The translations under genes were made by a program, and so were the position numbers. The notes beneath the pieces were generated by a model. The model worked only from the letters and a program-made list of their open reading frames with translations. It did no database searches and was not told the origin of the DNA. Below are positions 63,293-64,000 of a stretch of 64,000 nucleotides of DNA, in pieces. The DNA lies in the NCBI GenBank assembly GCA_964429795.1, contig CAYSCW010000004.1, positions 62,001-126,000 on the forward strand, given 5' to 3'. Positions within the stretch are counted from its first letter, which is position 1. Each line of letters begins with the position of its first letter. Source of the DNA: CAYSCW01 sp964429795. Its GTDB lineage: Bacteria; Acidobacteriota; Aminicenantia; Aminicenantales; Aminicenantaceae.

Positions 63293-63639
63293 GATGTTCT
63301 TTTTCTATTCCTCCTTGACTCTCCCCACTTCATAGAGTGGTTCACCTTTGTTGGTGGGAGGAGTAGAGATGATGTAGAGGATCACGCCGCTGAAGGAGGC
63401 ATGAAGCTGTATGGACCAAGATCAATGTTCCAGAAAGCGAGCGAGGTTCAATCATCTCTTTCAAGCGATAAAGCGCGAGCTCCAGACAAAAAGGCATAAC
63501 AGGAAGACCGCTATCTTCGTAAATCCCTTGTATAGATGAGCCATTCTGACCTCCCAGCCGTTGATCTTTTTTTCAGTTATTCTATCTCAATGTCGGAAGA
63601 AGGTCTACTCTCAATGGATGAAAAGAATGTTTACGGGAT
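63293..63639. other. Gap with a possible eroded reading frame
   Basis: Nothing complete is encoded. On the minus strand, a stretch near 63305-63395 translates as protein-like VILYIISTPPTNKGEPLYEV followed by a stop, but it meets a stop within ~20 codons upstream and the next protein-like stretch is in another frame. It may be a remnant of a gene. Confidence 0.25.
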
Positions 63640-63766
63640 AGCATCTCTGTTACCGTGATGATTTTGAGAACAGTCAGGTAAGCTGATTCGTCAGCCCGCG
63701 AATTTTCCCCAGCGAGGATGGATAGGAACCGGCGCTTTTATTAACTATCACGGAAACGGAGACGCT
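63640..63766 (+). repeat. Dispersed TIR element, copy H (best-preserved)
   Basis: 127 bp. AGCATCTCTGTTACCGTGAT (63640-63659) and ATCACGGAAACGGAGACGCT (63747-63766) pair with few mismatches. Inside, GCTGA-TTCG-TCAGC (63682-63695) is a hairpin with a TTCG loop, followed by CCGCGAATTTTCCCCAGCGA and GGATGGATAGGAACCGGCGC. Confidence 0.75.
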
Positions 63767-63855
63767 TGCTGTTTGAGAAATTTTGTTGCTTCTTTATTTT
63801 TGTTCTGGTATAATGCGGCTCTAAAAAACAAATTTATCATTACAGGAGGGTTCAC

Positions 63856-64000
63856 ATGGGAAAGGCTCTCGCCATCGTAGGAGGACTAATCGCCATGGCT
63901 GGCGGTATTGTGTTGGTGATCTTTGTTTGGTGGCGCGAATTTTATGAACTTGTCTTCGGTTTTATTCCGCCTATCCTCTTCTTCGGCGGTCTCATCGCTC
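63856..64000 (+). CDS. Small membrane protein, N-terminal fragment
   Basis: Starts at ATG 63856 behind a strong ACAGGAGGG site and runs off the right edge after 48 codons. The visible part has two hydrophobic helices (ALAIVGGLIAMAGGIVLVIF and a second from LVFGFIPPILFFGG) joined by VWWREFYE. It is too short to assign. Confidence 0.65.
   Translation, partial: MGKALAIVGGLIAMAGGIVLVIFVWWREFYELVFGFIPPILFFGGLIA

Overview
The window reads as a chromosomal segment of an AT-leaning, Gram-negative (diderm) bacterium. LpxC, two TonB-dependent receptors and many Sec and Tat signal peptides show an outer membrane and an active periplasm. The mix of fatty-acid beta-oxidation genes, molybdenum hydroxylases, a TonB receptor with a carboxypeptidase-regulatory N-domain and nucleotide-carrier-like proteins fits uncultured Acidobacteriota/Aminicenantes-type organisms. 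That placement is inference; no rRNA lies in the window. Core genes (rpoD, dnaG, gyrA, gyrB, glmS, glmU, lpxC, two tRNAs) show it is chromosome and not plasmid or phage. No CRISPR array, prophage or intact insertion sequence was seen, and no intrinsic terminator was convincing.

Layout. 1-12.2 kb: an unusual signalling/nucleotide region with a STAS protein, three ATP/ADP-carrier-like membrane proteins (one with a HEAT-repeat tail), an exported PPP-type phosphatase, three exported kinase-like proteins, an RsbW-like anti-sigma kinase, an SdiA-regulated-type beta-propeller, and a broken gene that resembles HMG-CoA reductase. 12.5-19.9 kb: a small secreted protein, then a minus-strand beta-oxidation set (hydrolase, enoyl-CoA hydratase, acyl-CoA dehydrogenase, 3-hydroxyacyl-CoA dehydrogenase, thiolase, a thiolase-like protein without its cysteine) and LapA. 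20.2-32.1 kb: a TonB receptor, an unknown membrane protein and a five-gene molybdenum hydroxylase cluster with Tat signals, facing its maturation genes (MocA-like, XdhC-like, THEP1-like NTPase). 32.3-38.7 kb: an ArsA-type ATPase with a small partner, a CDP-alcohol phosphatidyltransferase overlapping myo-inositol-phosphate synthase, and a large TonB receptor. 38.7-43.6 kb: glmS, glmU, a TPR protein and lpxC. 43.8-49.3 kb: larB, dnaG-rpoD, tRNA(CAU) and a zinc-ribbon coiled-coil protein. 49.3-56.2 kb: acyl-CoA synthetase, gyrA, gyrB. 56.7-64 kb: a DRG-like GTPase, tRNA-Pro, a ferredoxin-type DUF362 protein, a class V aminotransferase, a VIT/VWA protein, a HAD hydrolase and the start of a small membrane protein.

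The most interesting proposal is at the left end. Three secreted proteins carry a full lysine-glutamate-aspartate-aspartate kinase residue set of the FAM20/HipA/PI4K-II type. One overlaps a secreted phosphatase gene, and they sit among three NTT-type nucleotide carriers. I infer a periplasmic phosphorylation module in which a carrier could supply nucleotide outside the cytoplasm; this is untested.

A second feature with no ready name is a dispersed intergenic element of roughly 120-215 bp with terminal inverted repeats and internal hairpins. At least eight copies or clear fragments occur, in both orientations, always between genes.
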